A stretch of 6,713 nt of DNA from an uncultured Alphaproteobacteria bacterium (GTDB taxonomy: Bacteria > Pseudomonadota > Alphaproteobacteria > UBA3830). Both the position numbers and the translations under genes were made by a program. Positions 1-6,713 of the stretch are shown piece after piece (within the stretch, counting starts at the first letter, position 1; every line of letters begins with the position of its first letter). The notes below the pieces were generated by a model, which was not told where the DNA came from, ran no database searches, and saw nothing but the letters and a program-made list of their open reading frames with translations. The stretch is from the NCBI GenBank assembly GCA_905233775.1, contig CAJOEB010000043.1, forward strand, positions 1 through 6,713. Direction: 5' to 3'.

Positions 1-1373
<1,373 letters not shown>

Positions 1374-1381
<8 letters not shown>

Positions 1382-2426
1382 ATACTTTGCAAAAATATCG
1401 TTTGTTACAGTAGTATGTCTCATCTTCTCAGCTTGCGAACGAAATGCGCCATCTCCTGTTGAAATAAAAATTGATGATGCTGTTGGCGGAACGCATACCG
1501 TTTGGGGAAATGAAACAATATATGATATCGCGTACAGATATAATATTGACCCTATGAACCTCGCGAAAATAAATAATTTACAACCGCCATATACGTTAAA
1601 GAACGGACAAGTACTGCAATTGCCGGATAACAGTTCAAACAATCAAATCATAACGAATACTGCAAACACAAATACATCAAACCAAGAAGGAATAAATGCA
1701 GATACACAAAATATCGGATATGTAGCACTTGAAGATAATCCAAAAGAAGGTGATATCTTTGCAGATCAAACGGAAGAAAATACATCGGGAAAAAGCAAAA
1801 AAGAAATAGATGATGATTTTGATTCTGTAGTTCTCGCAGAGCCGAAAAAAGCTGAAAAAACCGCTGTAAACAGTGTTAAGAAATCAAAAGATGCAGCAAG
1901 TTCCGTTAAGAGCGTGAAAGATCTCTCTACGCCAAAAGTCACTGCAACTGCTACCGGAACTCCCGTAAGTACAAAATCTGAAAAATCAACAGGAAATTCA
2001 GCAGAAAAAAGCAAAAAAACGACATCGAACAGCGAAAAAAGCAATTCAACAAAAATGAGAATGCCGGTTAACGGGAAAATCATATCTCATTATGGTGATA
2101 TAAATGACGGTATCGCAAATGATGGAATAAATATAAAAGCAAAGAAAGGAACAGATGTTGTCGCGGCAGCAGATGGTACTGTAATATATGTCGGAAACAA
2201 ATTGGATGAAGAATACGGAAATGTAGTAATTGTCCAGCATGATAATGGATTGATAACGTCATATGCTCATCTTGATGGTGCAACCGTTAAAAAAGATGCC
2301 AAAATACATGCAGGTGATAAATTAGGAACAGTCGGTCAAACCGGAGATGTAAGCGAACCTCAGTTGTATTTTGAGGTTATGAAGAACAAAAAGCCGGTTA
2401 ACCCTTCAAAGTATTTGAAAAAATAG
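1374..2426 (+). CDS. NlpD-like lipoprotein with LysM and degenerate LytM (M23) domain
   Basis: The likely role is binding peptidoglycan and activating N-acetylmuramyl amidases during cell separation, as for NlpD/EnvC-type factors. Starting at ATG 1374 (8-base overlap with surE), the protein has 350 residues. A signal peptide (1-20) ends in a lipobox-like F-S-A-C, so C21 is the probable lipidated residue. A LysM domain spans about 40-84 (THTVWGNETIYDIA to GQVLQLP). A linker rich in Lys, Ser, Thr and Glu covers about 87-227. A LytM fold follows from about 228 to 348. Expected zinc and catalytic residues are mostly lost: the HxxxD motif has N249 and N253, and the final HxH has Q330 and Y332. Only H299 of the YAH motif remains. 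Peptidase activity is therefore unlikely. NlpD of E. coli is degenerate too, but as I recall it keeps the HxxxD aspartate and the last histidine. The in-frame TTG at 1353 would bury the signal peptide start and is not preferred. Confidence 0.9.
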
Positions 2427-2455
2427 AGGTTTTTGTTTTATTATCAAGTGATTAC

Positions 2456-2461
2456 AGGGAG
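2456..2461 (+). promoter_or_regulatory. Ribosome binding site of yajC
   Basis: AGGGAG lies 8 bases before ATG 2470. It selects this start over the internal ATGs at 2509 and 2542. The same hexamer precedes secD (3006-3011). Confidence 0.8.
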
Positions 2462-2469
2462 AAAAAATA

Positions 2470-2955
2470 ATGTCTAGTTCAGCTAATACAACTTCTTCAA
2501 CGGTAACAATGCCGATTACTACAGGAACAACACCGCAAAATATGGGATTAGGAGGTGTTTTGGGATCAATAACTCCAATGCTTCTCATACTGGTTGCTTT
2601 CTACTTTTTATTAATGCGACCGCAACAAAAGAGAGAAGCAAAAAGACGTGCAATGATCAGCTCAGTAAAGCGCGGCGATAAAGTTGTTACAAACGGTGGT
2701 TTTATCGGGACTATTCACAAAGTCATAAGTGAAAGAGAAGTCTCTTTAGAAATTTCAGAAGGTGTACGTGTACGAATTTTGAAGGGATCGATATCAGATA
2801 TATTAGATAAATCTTCAAATTTAGGTAAAGATGACTCAGAAAATGATATAAGCGAAGAAAAATCTAATAAATCTATGCAAAAATCTGCGCAAAAAAAAGT
2901 AAACCAACAAAACGCAATAAGCAAAAAAGGACAAACGCAGAAAAAAAATAAATGA
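2470..2955 (+). CDS. yajC: Sec translocon accessory subunit YajC
   Basis: YajC is a small inner-membrane protein that joins SecD-SecF into a complex associated with SecYEG. The protein has 161 residues against about 110 in E. coli. A Ser/Thr-rich segment (1-24) precedes a single membrane helix (about 34-49), ending in the family signature LLMRPQQKRE (47-56). The conserved cytoplasmic domain follows, with GDKVVTNGGFIGTI and the strand containing RVRILKGSI. The extra length is mostly a charged, low-complexity C-terminal tail of about 45 residues: an acidic stretch (DDSENDISEE), then a region rich in Lys, Gln and Asn. The tail contains two A8 runs (2891-2898 and 2941-2948); slippage there would change only the tail, not the conserved core. 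It stands 43 bases after the lipoprotein gene and 63 before secD, in the usual yajC-secD-secF order. Confidence 0.96.
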   Translation: MSSSANTTSSTVTMPITTGTTPQNMGLGGVLGSITPMLLILVAFYFLLMRPQQKREAKRRAMISSVKRGDKVVTNGGFIGTIHKVISEREVSLEISEGVRVRILKGSISDILDKSSNLGKDDSENDISEEKSNKSMQKSAQKKVNQQNAISKKGQTQKKNK

Positions 2956-2967
2956 TATTCTAATTTG

Positions 2968-2992
2968 GTAGTAGTAGTAGTAATAATAATAA
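2968..2992 (+). repeat. Compound trinucleotide microsatellite between yajC and secD
   Basis: Five GTA units (2968-2982) run directly into TAA units (four, 2981-2992). The tract lies in the 63-base gap between the yajC stop and the secD start, 14 bases before the secD ribosome binding site. It is noncoding on the + strand. Unit-number changes would alter the leader length between the two genes without touching either protein. Confidence 0.9.
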
Positions 2993-3005
2993 ATTTTGAG
3001 TAGTT

Positions 3006-3011
3006 AGGGAG
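3006..3011 (+). promoter_or_regulatory. Ribosome binding site of secD
   Basis: AGGGAG lies 7 bases before ATG 3019, which fixes the start immediately before the first membrane segment. It is identical to the yajC site. Confidence 0.8.
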
Positions 3012-3018
3012 AAACACA

Positions 3019-4596
3019 ATGGATTTTCCGAAGTGGAAGGAAGCTTTAATCGCGTGTGTATGTGCATTTGGTATATTATTTTCCCTTCCCAATATCTTAC
3101 CTCAATCGTTTTTGAGTAAATTGCCGTCATGGATGCCGAACCAGCGTGTTTATCTTGGTCTAGATCTTCAAGGTGGCGTACATTTGTTGCTTGAAGTCGA
3201 TCTAGAAAGCGTAGAAAACGATTATCTAAATCAAATTTTAGATCTGGCAAGAAGTACTCTAAGAAAAGAGACTATTCCTTATGCACCTAACTTCCCGAAA
3301 ACAATTGCAAAAGACCAAACATCAGTTGAATTTGATTTAAAAGATACTTCAAAAGTCGGAAAGGCGAAAACAGCTCTCAGCAGTATCGATTCTGATGTAA
3401 AAGTTGAAATTTCCGGTGCTCATGTTCGTATGTTCCCAACCTCAGAAGCCTTGGCAAAGAGAAAAAGCGAAGCAGTTGATCGATCAATTGAAATCGTTCG
3501 TAAGCGCGTCGATGAAACAGGAACAAGAGAACCAATTATTCAAAGACAAGGCGATAACCGTATATTGTTGCAAATTCCAGGTCTGCACGATCCATCGCAC
3601 GTAAAGGAACTCTTGGGACGTACAGCGAAAATGACTTTCAGACTTGTTGATGAAGATGCTCCCGAAATAATGGACAGGAAGAAAGGTATTGCACCGGTTG
3701 GAAGCATGTATGTGAAATCATCCGAAAGCGGAAAGTATATCGCCGTAAAAAAGCAAGTTTTGGTCGGTGGTGAAACATTAGTTGATGCAAGACTGGAATA
3801 TGATGAATACAGTCGTCCGCAAGTAAGCTTTAAGTTTAATAAAATCGGTGCAAAAAGATTTGGTGAAGCGACTCGTGACAATGTTAACAAACGTTTTGCA
3901 ATAGTTCTGGACGATCAAGTCATTAGCGCACCCGTCATCAGAGAGCCTATCATGGGTGGATCAGGAAGGATAAGCAGCGATCATTTTTCTGCAGAAGAAG
4001 CCAACGATCTTGCGCTATTGCTCCGCGCCGGCGCACTGCCCGCTCCTCTGAATGTCGTTGAAGAAAGAACAGTCGGTCCTGATTTGGGAGAAGATTCCAT
4101 TCGCTCAGGAATTTTTGCAACTGTATTGTCAGGATTGTTCGTTCTTGTATTTATGTTCCTTTGGTATTCATCATTTGGAATGATAGCGAACATTGCTGTT
4201 GTCGTAAATTTGATATTACTGGTTGCAGGAATGTCGTGTCTTCAAGCTACTTTAACATTACCGGGTATCGCAGGTATCGCTCTTACAATCGGTATGGCTA
4301 TCGACGCAAATGTTTTAATAAACGAACGCATAAAAGAAAGTTTACGCAAAGGCGCAAAAATGATGAAAGCGATAGAAGATGGTTACAATCTTGCTATGAG
4401 CTCTATTGTTGACTCCAATCTGAATACGATTATTGGTATGACATGCTTATATCAATTCGGAACAGGTCAAGTAAAAGGTTTTGCAATAACTACTATGTTA
4501 GGAACGATAATTTCGTTCTTTACATCAACAACATTAACAAGATACATCGTTGCGAACCTTCTTCGTTTAAAGTACAAAATTTCAATTCCTATGTAA
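3019..4596 (+). CDS. secD: Protein translocase subunit SecD
   Basis: SecD works with SecF in the inner membrane, using the proton gradient to pull exported proteins through SecYEG on the periplasmic side. The protein has 525 residues, in the range I expect for alphaproteobacteria and shorter than the 615 of E. coli. The first helix is at about 8-27. The large periplasmic region opens with LGLDLQGGVHLLLE (from 46) and contains RVDETGTREPIIQRQG and SAPVIREPIMGGSG. LLRAGALPAP (334-343) and VVEERTVGPDLG (346-357) lead into five more helices, about 364-383, 387-408, 415-434, 466-481 and 487-508. D429 in GMAIDANVLI is the counterpart of the TM4 aspartate needed for proton-driven function (Asp340 of Thermus SecDF). 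All core motifs are intact. yajC lies upstream and secF 33 bases downstream, so the complex is encoded together. Confidence 0.98.
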   Translation: MDFPKWKEALIACVCAFGILFSLPNILPQSFLSKLPSWMPNQRVYLGLDLQGGVHLLLEVDLESVENDYLNQILDLARSTLRKETIPYAPNFPKTIAKDQTSVEFDLKDTSKVGKAKTALSSIDSDVKVEISGAHVRMFPTSEALAKRKSEAVDRSIEIVRKRVDETGTREPIIQRQGDNRILLQIPGLHDPSHVKELLGRTAKMTFRLVDEDAPEIMDRKKGIAPVGSMYVKSSESGKYIAVKKQVLVGGETLVDARLEYDEYSRPQVSFKFNKIGAKRFGEATRDNVNKRFAIVLDDQVISAPVIREPIMGGSGRISSDHFSAEEANDLALLLRAGALPAPLNVVEERTVGPDLGEDSIRSGIFATVLSGLFVLVFMFLWYSSFGMIANIAVVVNLILLVAGMSCLQATLTLPGIAGIALTIGMAIDANVLINERIKESLRKGAKMMKAIEDGYNLAMSSIVDSNLNTIIGMTCLYQFGTGQVKGFAITTMLGTIISFFTSTTLTRYIVANLLRLKYKISIPM

Positions 4597-4615
4597 AAGA
4601 AATTTAAGAAGTAAG

Positions 4616-4621
4616 AAAGGA
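4616..4621 (+). promoter_or_regulatory. Ribosome binding site of secF
   Basis: AAAGGA lies 8 bases before the GTG at 4630. The good spacing, and the absence of an ATG before the conserved N-terminal region, make GTG the start codon. Confidence 0.7.
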
Positions 4622-4629
4622 TTATTGCC

Positions 4630-5562
4630 GTGGAACTTTATAGACTTATACCTCATGATACAAAGATAGATTTTGTTAGTAAGAGAAACTATGTATTTTT
4701 GTTTTCAGTGATAATAACATTAAGCAGCATTCTCGCATTTATTTTTAATGGATTAAACTATGGTGTTGATTTCAGAGGCGGTTTCGTAATGGAAATACGT
4801 ACTCAGGAAAAAGCAGATATCGGAGCATTACGCGAGAAATTAAACAGTCTACAGCTTGGAGAAGTTTCTTTACAGGAATTTGGTTCTGATAAAGATGTTA
4901 TGATAAGAATGCCAAGTTCCGGAGAATCACAAGCGCAACAAAATGCGACTCTTGATAAAGTAAAAGCGGCTTTAGGAGATAATGTCGAATACAGAAGGCT
5001 TGAAAAAATAGGTCCAAAGATCGGAAATGAGCTTGTTCACGATGCTATTATGGCCGTTATTATTTCTTTGTGTGCAATTTTGCTCTACATGTGGATCAGA
5101 TTTGAATGGCAATTCGCAATATGCGGTGTTATAGCTCTTGCTCATGATTGTATTGTGCTTATGGGATTATATTCCATGTGCCACTACTTTGAATTTAACG
5201 TAAACTCGATTGTAGCTCTTCTAATGACTGCGTCTTATTCAATTCATGACAGCGTTATTGTGTTCGATAGAATAAGAGAAAATATGCTTTCATACCGTAA
5301 TCTGACTGTAGTACAGCTATTGAATAAGTCAATCAATGAGACACTATCGCGCACAATGCTTACGTCCTTAACTACGGTTTTATCTTTGCTCGCTCTCTGT
5401 CTTTGTGGCGGAAAAGTCATTTTTGATTTCTGTTTTCCGATTTTATTCGGATTAGTATTTGGTACGTTCTCATCAATTTGTTTGGCAGCACCTTTGTTGC
5501 TCTTTACAGGTATCAGAATTGACGGAAAAGATCTTGAAATAGGATTGGCAGAAGCAAAATGA
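4630..5562 (+). CDS. secF: Protein translocase subunit SecF
   Basis: SecF is the partner of SecD in proton-driven protein export. The protein has 310 residues, a normal length, and starts at GTG. The first helix is at about 20-39, followed by GVDFRGG (45-51), a short periplasmic domain and IGPKIGNEL (127-135) entering the C-terminal membrane bundle. The functional residues known from Thermus SecDF appear to be present: D207 (equivalent to Asp637) and R241 (equivalent to Arg671), and VFDRIREN (211-218) is intact. The motif around D207 is unusual, however. The family's GYSIND reads SYSIHD (202-207), so the glycine is serine and the asparagine is histidine. The preceding residues are MTA rather than the usual TI(I/A). 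The gene ends in ATGA, shared with the start of cmk. No frameshift or truncation is seen. Confidence 0.97.
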   Translation: MELYRLIPHDTKIDFVSKRNYVFLFSVIITLSSILAFIFNGLNYGVDFRGGFVMEIRTQEKADIGALREKLNSLQLGEVSLQEFGSDKDVMIRMPSSGESQAQQNATLDKVKAALGDNVEYRRLEKIGPKIGNELVHDAIMAVIISLCAILLYMWIRFEWQFAICGVIALAHDCIVLMGLYSMCHYFEFNVNSIVALLMTASYSIHDSVIVFDRIRENMLSYRNLTVVQLLNKSINETLSRTMLTSLTTVLSLLALCLCGGKVIFDFCFPILFGLVFGTFSSICLAAPLLLFTGIRIDGKDLEIGLAEAK

Positions 5563-6377
5563 AACCTATAATAGCAATAGATGGACCCGCAGCCAGCGGC
5601 AAAGGTACTATGGCTCGTATGCTTGCCGAACACCTTGGTTTTGCATATCTTGACAGCGGCAGTTTATATCGCGCGTTTGCCTGCGTAGAACTAGTTTTAG
5701 CAGATAATCCATCAGCGTTACTCGGAGATTGCTCTTCTTCGGTTTCTTCTGATACTCTTCATATATCCGATGCATGTGAAGATTATGACTTTTTGCGCTC
5801 ACTATCTGATGTTTTCAAAACTTTTGAAGAAAAAAAACGAAAAATAGATTTTTCATCGATCGCACAAAATGAAAAGAATTTTATAAAATCAATTCCAAAC
5901 GCAAAAGATTTGGTAAAATTCGCAAATGAAATTCCGGCTAATATTTTAAAGTCAGAAATAGTCGGTATGGGAGCTTCTTTACTTGGGAAACTTCCGGAAG
6001 TTCGCACTTTACTAACGAACCTAATGAGAGAATTTGCAGAATCTCCCGGAGATAAATACCTTGGAACCGTAATAGATGGCAGAGATATTGGCAGTGTCGT
6101 TTTTCCTAACACAACCTGCAAAATATTCCTTACGGCTGATTTAAAAGTCAGAGCAGAACGTCGTTTTAAAGATGCAGTAGACACGGGAAGTAATGACGAA
6201 ACATTTGAATCAATTTACGAATCTTTAAAATCTCGTGATGAAAGAGATGCATCTCGTGGTATCGCTCCTATGACGTGTGACGAAAGTTATATTCTGGTTG
6301 ATACAACAAACATAGATATCAACGAAGCATTTAATAAGCTTGTAAAGATTGTTGATGCAAGATTGCATAACAGTTGA
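5559..6377 (+). CDS. cmk: Cytidylate (CMP/dCMP) kinase with enlarged NMP-binding insert
   Basis: CMP kinase phosphorylates CMP and dCMP with ATP in the cytoplasm, for pyrimidine salvage and recycling. The P-loop is GPAASGKGT (9-17). DSGSLYR (32-38) supplies S33 and R38, DGRDIGSVVFP (173-183) supplies R175 and D176, and the lid region has SRDERDASRGIAP (225-237) with R226, D230 and R233. The length of 272 exceeds the roughly 210-230 of bacterial CMKs. The surplus lies between YR and the conserved LPEVR (145-149), mainly residues about 47-120, which are Ser- and Lys-rich and carry an A8 run (5830-5837). The arginine equivalent to E. coli Arg110, a nucleobase contact, seems to be K131; this alignment is by eye. 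The start overlaps the secF stop as ATGA, with only a weak AGGA (5541-5544) upstream, so translation is probably coupled. In many bacteria cmk lies by rpsA or aroA instead. Confidence 0.93.
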   Translation: MKPIIAIDGPAASGKGTMARMLAEHLGFAYLDSGSLYRAFACVELVLADNPSALLGDCSSSVSSDTLHISDACEDYDFLRSLSDVFKTFEEKKRKIDFSSIAQNEKNFIKSIPNAKDLVKFANEIPANILKSEIVGMGASLLGKLPEVRTLLTNLMREFAESPGDKYLGTVIDGRDIGSVVFPNTTCKIFLTADLKVRAERRFKDAVDTGSNDETFESIYESLKSRDERDASRGIAPMTCDESYILVDTTNIDINEAFNKLVKIVDARLHNS

Positions 6378-6407
6378 TTTTTAAGTATTATATCCCTTCG
6401 GGTTTGA

Positions 6408-6433
6408 GTGAGTAAAAATATATTTTTGTTCAC
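6408..6433. terminator. Imperfect inverted repeat downstream of cmk, possible terminator
   Basis: The arms GTGAGTAAAAA and TTTTTGTTCAC pair over 11 positions (two of them G-T wobbles) around a 4-base loop TATA. It begins 30 bases after the cmk stop. It is AT-rich, and no T run follows the stem, so it is not a textbook intrinsic terminator. The stem's own T5 tract could serve for either strand. Function is an inference from position. Confidence 0.35.
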
Positions 6434-6446
6434 AATCGCGATGTTT

Positions 6447-6462
6447 TCAATTGCCAAATTGA
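6447..6462. repeat. Short inverted repeat before the transporter gene
   Basis: TCAATT and AATTGA form perfect 6-bp arms around the loop GCCA. It ends 50 bases before the transporter ATG, where an operator or terminator stem could lie. At this base composition a chance occurrence is plausible. Confidence 0.3.
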
Positions 6463-6512
6463 TCTTTCGCATAACAAGTCCTTGTGTTTTCTGTATTAAG
6501 AGTATGTGTTAA

Positions 6513-6713
6513 ATGTCAGTCAGATCTTTCAAAAATCATACTAAACACAAGCGCGGAACCAGAGCATTTGCGTTTTTTCTGCTGTTAATGAATGTTGTAG
6601 CTTCAGCTTCTGTAAGTATCTATATCCCGTGTATGAAAATTATGGCAGTTGATTTCAATACAACAAACGCAATGCTTCAAATGTCTATCGTCATGAACCT
6701 TATCGGTGAATTT
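6513..6713 (+). CDS. Bcr/CflA-like MFS drug transporter, N-terminal part (cut by window edge)
   Basis: Only the first 67 codons are present and the frame is open to the end. MFS transporters of the Bcr/CflA group are 12-helix inner-membrane proton antiporters that export antibiotics and other small molecules. The fragment shows a basic N terminus (KNHTKHKRGTR, 7-17), a first helix at about 18-36 running into IYIP (36-39), then the family-like loop CMKIMAVDFNTT and the start of helix 2 with LQMSIVMNLIGEF (55-67). This resembles the family pattern DIYLPALP...MA.D...S...VQ..L....L.GFA. The usual aspartate before I-Y-L-P is S35 here. The start is ATG 6513, with a weak AAGAG (6498-6502) 10 bases upstream; the ATG at 6504 meets a stop after two codons. 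Family assignment rests on a short stretch, so another MFS subgroup is possible. Confidence 0.72.
   Translation, partial: MSVRSFKNHTKHKRGTRAFAFFLLLMNVVASASVSIYIPCMKIMAVDFNTTNAMLQMSIVMNLIGEF

Larger units (their letters stand above)
6378..6512. other. Intergenic gap between cmk and the transporter gene
   Basis: This 135-base AT-rich gap is the longest in the window. It contains a small CCC-TTC-GGG hairpin (about 6394-6402), two longer AT-rich inverted repeats listed separately, and the 8-bp palindrome ATCGCGAT (6435-6442). I see no ORF with a credible start, no tRNA-like fold and no convincing -35/-10 pair. It probably holds the end of the serS-cmk unit and the promoter of the next gene, but neither can be pinned down by eye. 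Confidence 0.6.

Noticed and set aside
2063..2402. The decamer GCCGGTTAAC repeated at 2063-2072 and 2393-2402
   Set aside because: Both copies encode a P-V-N stretch at the two ends of the LytM domain; this is coding coincidence rather than a regulatory repeat.
2960..3250. Minus-strand ORF starting inside secD and including a poly-leucine run
   Set aside because: It is antisense to the conserved secD start, and the leucine run is only the microsatellite read backwards; no protein family is recognisable.
6390..6403. CCC-TTC-GGG hairpin after cmk as an intrinsic terminator
   Set aside because: The stem is only three base pairs with no extension and only three T follow it, too weak to call.
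6451..6500. Possible sigma-70 promoter for the transporter (TTGCCA at 6451, TATTAA at 6494)
   Set aside because: The spacing between these elements is far from 17 bases, and no better-spaced pair could be found by eye.

Overview
This window is an AT-rich stretch of bacterial chromosome carrying eight genes, all on the + strand, most of them overlapping or closely spaced. The order serS - surE - LysM/LytM lipoprotein - yajC - secD - secF is one I associate with Alphaproteobacteria. SecD at 525 residues, separate SecD and SecF, and the wording of the SecD P1 and SecF motifs fit that class. The low GC, lysine- and asparagine-rich linkers, A8 tracts, small repeats and a Bcr/CflA-like transporter hint at a host-associated lineage such as Holosporales or Rickettsiales. 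That lineage call is inference only.

Layout. Positions 1-588 hold the C-terminal catalytic part of seryl-tRNA synthetase; its start lies outside the window. It overlaps surE (572-1381), a survival-protein nucleotidase, by 17 bases. surE overlaps by 8 bases a lipoprotein gene (1374-2426) whose product has a LysM domain and a degenerate LytM/M23 domain of the NlpD type. After 43 bases come yajC (2470-2955), secD (3019-4596) and secF (4630-5562, GTG start), the accessory subunits of the Sec translocon. cmk (5559-6377, CMP kinase with an enlarged insert) follows with a 4-base ATGA overlap. A 135-base gap with two AT-rich hairpins separates it from the first 67 codons of a Bcr/CflA-like MFS transporter (6513-6713), cut by the window edge.

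How the genes work together. serS to cmk look like one transcription unit joining translation and nucleotide housekeeping (SerRS, SurE, CMK) to envelope functions. YajC-SecD-SecF help drive export through SecYEG, the route by which the upstream lipoprotein would leave the cytoplasm. The lipoprotein probably regulates peptidoglycan amidases rather than cutting peptidoglycan itself, because nearly all M23 zinc ligands are gone.

I see no RNA gene, CRISPR array, insertion sequence or unknown multi-gene system. The interest lies in details: lost or changed motif residues in the LytM domain, SurE, SecF and the transporter; the cmk insert and its unusual place behind secF; and small tandem repeats at gene junctions.
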